Below the pieces are notes generated by a model. That model made no database searches. It was not told the origin of the DNA and worked only from the letters and a program-made list of their open reading frames with translations. DNA of 64,000 nucleotides from contig WYBB01000041.1 of assembly GCA_011526585.1 (NCBI GenBank), forward strand, positions 51,123 through 115,122, written 5' to 3'. Within the stretch, counting starts at the first letter, position 1. Every line of letters starts with the position of its first letter. Both the position numbers and the translations under genes were made by a program. The DNA is from Deltaproteobacteria bacterium (GTDB taxonomy: Bacteria; Myxococcota_A; UBA9042; PHBI01). Below are positions 61,190-64,000 of the stretch, in pieces.

Positions 61190-61795
61190 TCAGGCGGGCG
61201 CCGGCTCGGCGTCCTTGGGACGCGAAGGCAAGCTGTGGTAACCGCGCTTGAAGAGGACCGTCAAGGTGCCGTCGGCGGCGATCTCCTCGACGATGCCCAT
61301 GCCGTGCATGGTGTGGAGCACGACCTCACCCTGGCGGTAGGACTCGTGCGCGCGGTGCGGGCGACCGTGGCGCGACATGACGCCGGCGGTCAGCGCCTGC
61401 CAGCGCTTGTAGAGGTCGTCGTCCTTGGCCTTGGACATGCCGTTGGGGCGGGCGGCGGCCGTGCCCTGGGGGGGCGCGGTGATCGGCTGCAGCGGCGGCA
61501 GCGGCGGGCGCGGGGGCGCGTCGTCGACGATCTCGCGACCGGTCGACGAGATCACGCGGCGCTGCGTGCGCGCGCGCGGTCGCGGGGCCTCGGAGCCGCT
61601 GCCGACATCGACGACGCGGCGCGAGGCGGGGCGGTTCTTGGGGTCGATCGGCGGGCGATAGCGTTGGGAGGTGCCGCAGGTCTTGCAGGTGACGGTGACG
61701 ATCTCGCTGCCGACGACCGCCATGATCTCGGCGTCGCCGTTGTCCTTGCACTGCGAGCAGTGCGCCTGGATGATGTCGTTGACCTTTGGAGCCAT
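61190..61795 (-). CDS. Zinc-ribbon protein with C-terminal CarD/Tudor-like domain
   Basis: A 201-residue protein. The first 45 residues form a zinc ribbon (HCSQC ... VTCKTCGTSQRY, four Cys in two CxxC pairs). A Pro/Arg-rich linker follows (about 50-150). The last about 50 residues (YRQGEVVLHTMHGMGIVEEIAADGTLTVLFKRGYHSL) resemble a small SH3-like barrel of the CarD/Tudor sort, which contact RNA polymerase or DNA. A regulatory role is inferred. AGGA precedes the ATG by 9 nt. Its end lies 75 nt upstream of the aldolase gene. Confidence 0.75.
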   Translation of the reverse strand: MAPKVNDIIQAHCSQCKDNGDAEIMAVVGSEIVTVTCKTCGTSQRYRPPIDPKNRPASRRVVDVGSGSEAPRPRARTQRRVISSTGREIVDDAPPRPPLPPLQPITAPPQGTAAARPNGMSKAKDDDLYKRWQALTAGVMSRHGRPHRAHESYRQGEVVLHTMHGMGIVEEIAADGTLTVLFKRGYHSLPSRPKDAEPAPA

Positions 61796-62021
61796 GAGGC
61801 GAGGATCCTGGCTGTGCGTCGGGGAGACGCGTTCGAGGCGGGACGCTCCGTTCGTCGTTACGCAGGCAGCGTGGCGCGACCATCGGTCGCGACCTCCTTG
61901 ACGAGCGCGAAGCGCGAACGGGCGCCCCTGATGGCGCCGCGTGGAGATGGCTCGAAGGTAGCGGTTGCCGCTCGGGCTGACAAGCTCGTTGAGGTGACGA
62001 CAATGTCACCGGGCGCGGGTT

Positions 62022-62882
62022 TCAGCGGGCGCGCAGGTGCGGCGCGAGCCAGGTGAGCCAGCGCTCGGAAAAGGAGCGCCAGGTCGGCCAGGTGTGTCCG
62101 CCGTCGGCGAGCACGAGCTCGTGGGGGATCCGGCGCGCGGCGAGGAGGCGCGAGGCCTCGCTGCTCCAGCCGAGGAAGCGCTCGGTGTCGGCGCGACCGC
62201 AGGCGAGGAAGATCGCGGGGTGCGGCCGGTCGGGGCCGAGGTGCGCCGCGAGCGCCATCGGCGACGTGCGCGCCCAGTGCGCGCGGTCGGCTGGGAAGCC
62301 CCAGACCTTCTTGTAGATCGCGCGGTGGGTCGGCGGCTCGGGAAAGAGCGCGCCGGCGATGGAGACGACGGCGCGGTAGCGATCCGGCTCGGCGAGCGCG
62401 CGCGACATCGCCCCGTGGCCCCCCATCGAGACGCCGACGATGGCGGCGCGTGAGGTGGCGATGGGGTAGCGGTCCGCGGCGTGCGCGAGCACCTCGTCGA
62501 TGAAGGCGCCGTAGCGCTCGCGCGGCGCGCCGAGGTGATCGGTCCAGTAGCCGCCGCCGCCGTCGGGCGCGAGCGCGATGAAGGGCGCGAGCCGGCCTTC
62601 GCCGATGAGGCGCGAGAGCGTCGGGCGCAGGTCGCCGAGCGCGGGATCGAACCAGTCGGCGCCCTGGCCGCCGAGCCCGTGCAGGAGCACGACCACCGGG
62701 TAGTCGCCGCCGTCGGCGTCGTAGCCCGGCGGCAGCCAGGCCAGGTAGCGGCGCTGGCCGCCGAGCGCCTCGCTCCGGAAGGTCACCGGCACGACGCGAT
62801 CCGCCGCGGGCTGGACCTCGGGCGCACGCGCCGTCGGATCGGCGACGAAGAGGAAGAGCAGGAAGGCGAGGTCGGTGAGCAT
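62022..62882 (-). CDS. Secreted alpha/beta-hydrolase esterase (esterase D/PF00756-like)
   Basis: A 286-residue alpha/beta hydrolase with a hydrophobic N-terminus (LTDLAFLLFLFVADPTARA). The nucleophile elbow is GVSMGGHGA, the oxyanion region LLHGLGGQGADWFDP, the acid ACGRADTE and the His DGGHTWPTW. Such enzymes cleave short-chain or feruloyl-type esters outside the cytoplasm. The ATG at 62882 with AAGGA just before it is preferred to a GTG further upstream. Confidence 0.88.
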   Translation of the reverse strand: MLTDLAFLLFLFVADPTARAPEVQPAADRVVPVTFRSEALGGQRRYLAWLPPGYDADGGDYPVVVLLHGLGGQGADWFDPALGDLRPTLSRLIGEGRLAPFIALAPDGGGGYWTDHLGAPRERYGAFIDEVLAHAADRYPIATSRAAIVGVSMGGHGAMSRALAEPDRYRAVVSIAGALFPEPPTHRAIYKKVWGFPADRAHWARTSPMALAAHLGPDRPHPAIFLACGRADTERFLGWSSEASRLLAARRIPHELVLADGGHTWPTWRSFSERWLTWLAPHLRAR

Positions 62883-62989
62883 GTGTCCTTCTCGAGACCG
62901 GACGACGCGGAACAACGCGCGGCGGTGGCGCGCACATCCCGAGCCGTGCCAGACTACGGCACGATGACGGACCGGCGCGAGCGGCGACG

Positions 62990-63283
62990 ATGACGAGCAA
63001 GGCGAACGAGCGCAAGGGGCCCTGGCAGCAGGCGGCGGTGGCCGCGCTGCAGGGGGCGAGCATCGAGGAGCAGCTTGGCTTCCTCGATCCCGATCTGGTC
63101 GAGGTCGAGGACGTGCCGGCGCTCGCGCCCACCGGGCCGGGCCTCGGGCTCGGCGCGCTGCCGGTCACGGCACCCGCCGCCGCGCGCGCGGCCGCGCCCG
63201 ACGATCGCCTCGCCGAGGCCGAGGCCGTACGCACCTGGGGTCGCTGGGACGCGCACGGGCGAGGCCGCATCGCGCGCCCGTGA
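62990..63283 (+). CDS. Small protein of unknown function
   Basis: A 97-residue protein, no signal or membrane segment. An amphipathic N-terminal half (RKGPWQQAAVAALQGASIEEQLGFLDPDLVEVEDV) is followed by an Ala/Pro-rich, flexible tail. No family recognised. Codon use fits its neighbours. The stop codon lies in a 14-nt tandem duplication (63274-63301). Confidence 0.6.
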   Translation: MTSKANERKGPWQQAAVAALQGASIEEQLGFLDPDLVEVEDVPALAPTGPGLGLGALPVTAPAAARAAAPDDRLAEAEAVRTWGRWDAHGRGRIARP

Positions 63284-63301
63284 TCGAGCGCCCGTGATCG
63301 A
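63274..63301. repeat. 14-nt tandem duplication across the stop codon
   Basis: GCGCCCGTGATCGA at 63274-63287 is repeated directly at 63288-63301. The first copy contains the stop TGA of the small gene. Confidence 0.88.
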
Positions 63302-63350
63302 GCGCGAGTACGGATTCGACCGTCCCGGTGCGGCGCGCTATACGGACACC

Positions 63351-63818
63351 ATGTCGCTGTCGGTCGAGGAACGAATCCACGACGAGGCCGCGCGGTTGCG
63401 GCGCCTCTTCGCGGGGCAGGATGCCCAGCTCGTGCAGTATCTCGCCGGCCAGCTCACCACGCTCAAGACCTATGCCCAGGTGCTGGTCGGCCTGTGCGGG
63501 CTCACCGTGACGGTCACCGGCTTTTCCGGCGCGCACATGATCCGCGCCGGGTCGCTGTCGGCCGCGCTCATGGTCGCGGGCATCGCGCTCGTCGTCATCG
63601 GCCTCGTGCTCTGCCTGCGTACGCTCACCGTCTTGCGCTGGGTCAGCCAGGAGCTGCGCGACGACCTCGTCGAGACGGCCGTGCTCATCATCCAGCGCCG
63701 CAACCGCCAGCAGCGCCAGGTCGGGATCGCCGCTGTCTTCGTCGCCGCCGGCCTGGTCTTCTACCTCGCCGCCGTCTCCGCCGCGGCCTTCATCGCCTCG
63801 AACTTCGAGCCGCGCTGA
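63351..63818 (+). CDS. Small membrane protein with two membrane segments
   Basis: A 155-residue protein with an about 40-residue polar N-terminal helix (VEERIHDEAARLRRLFAGQDAQLVQYLAGQ), two or three membrane segments (about 43-61, 68-91 and 125-148) and a basic loop between them (RRNRQQRQ). No family is recognised. An upstream in-frame GTG exists but lies over the duplication. Confidence 0.68.
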   Translation: MSLSVEERIHDEAARLRRLFAGQDAQLVQYLAGQLTTLKTYAQVLVGLCGLTVTVTGFSGAHMIRAGSLSAALMVAGIALVVIGLVLCLRTLTVLRWVSQELRDDLVETAVLIIQRRNRQQRQVGIAAVFVAAGLVFYLAAVSAAAFIASNFEPR

Positions 63819-63930
63819 CCGCCTCGTCCGCGCTCAGGGCCCCGGCCGAATCGGGACCTCAAGGCTTGTAGAATAATCGAGTTCGCGAGCGAAACGCGCG
63901 CGGCCAAGGAGCAAGCGCCGGGAGGGAGGA

Positions 63931-63948
63931 GGCGACCTCACGGTCGCC
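63931..63948. other. Perfect hairpin near the window end
   Basis: GGCGACC (63931-63937) and GGTCGCC (63942-63948) form a 7-bp stem with a TCAC loop, in the gene-free last 180 nt. There is no T-tract. A TAGAAT-like hexamer lies at 63869-63874 upstream. It could be part of a structured leader or RNA continuing past the window; not resolved. Confidence 0.4.
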
Positions 63949-64000
63949 GCACGACCGACCAAGCGCAGCGACGCCGGCCCCGCGCGTTGCAGCCGCGAAC

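Overview
The window is a very GC-rich chromosomal segment, densely packed with about 57 protein genes on both strands. I see no rRNA, tRNA, CRISPR array, insertion sequence or prophage. The gene style suggests a myxobacterium-like deltaproteobacterium (Myxococcota). Signs of this are many LxxC lipoproteins with Thr/Asp/Pro- or Cys-rich linkers, a Ser/Thr kinase with a beta-propeller-like sensor region next to an FHA protein, a MASE1 histidine kinase, an NtrC-type regulator, a eukaryote-like SET protein and a DECR2-like dienoyl-CoA reductase. The assignment rests on style and recognised families only, not on a marker gene or a search.

Layout. 1-12 kb: a truncated YdiJ-type FAD dehydrogenase, a membrane protein coupled to nicotinamidase, a thioredoxin-fold lipoprotein, an Lgt-like membrane protein lacking the usual HGG histidine, two tandem small heat-shock proteins, a fused double MlaF-like ATPase divergent from a rhomboid protease, an orphan MASE1 histidine kinase and a secreted M12-like zinc protease. 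12-21 kb (signalling): an FHA protein translationally coupled to a 999-aa kinase, a divergent protein with a short N-terminal motif that resembles contractile-injection cargo, a PAS histidine kinase divergent from a sigma54 response regulator, and a SET/post-SET protein. 21-31 kb: a redoxin lipoprotein, an enlarged malate synthase, a transglutaminase-elicitor-like lipoprotein, an RluA pseudouridine synthase, MeaB and a GT39-type membrane glycosyltransferase. 31-39 kb: a leftward operon thiolase - enoyl-CoA hydratase - B12-binding protein - ECF sigma - anti-sigma, then a HEAT-repeat protein, a DT/P-rich lipoprotein and a radical-SAM-like protein without the iron-sulfur motif. 39-50 kb: a coupled pair (1014-aa membrane-anchored beta protein and a VWA lipoprotein), an amidohydrolase lipoprotein, a beta-barrel protein, CvpA, ComF and a PhoH-YbeY-ferredoxin operon. 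50-64 kb: methyltransferase-TPR, cardiolipin synthase, receiver-GGDEF, DECR2-like SDR and UbiB kinase, TPR and ThpR, an operon Fba - SGNH - ChaN, a zinc-ribbon protein, an esterase and two small proteins.

How the genes fit together. MeaB, the stand-alone B12 domain, thiolase, hydratase, dienoyl-CoA reductase and malate synthase point to growth on fatty acids and propionate-type carbon. An ECF sigma/anti-sigma pair lies only 10 nt behind the acyl-CoA genes and may link that metabolism to an envelope signal. Much of the rest is envelope-facing: lipoproteins, proteases, lipid enzymes and signalling proteins.

A structural oddity is a recurring pattern of short perfect or near-perfect tandem duplications at gene 3' ends (12128-12169, 38512-38555, 47847-47891, 63274-63301), three of which span a stop codon. 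The best leads for something undescribed are the 16235-17752 protein, the ECF/acyl-CoA operon, the two-gene module at 39697-44957, the cluster-less radical-SAM-like protein and the SET protein.
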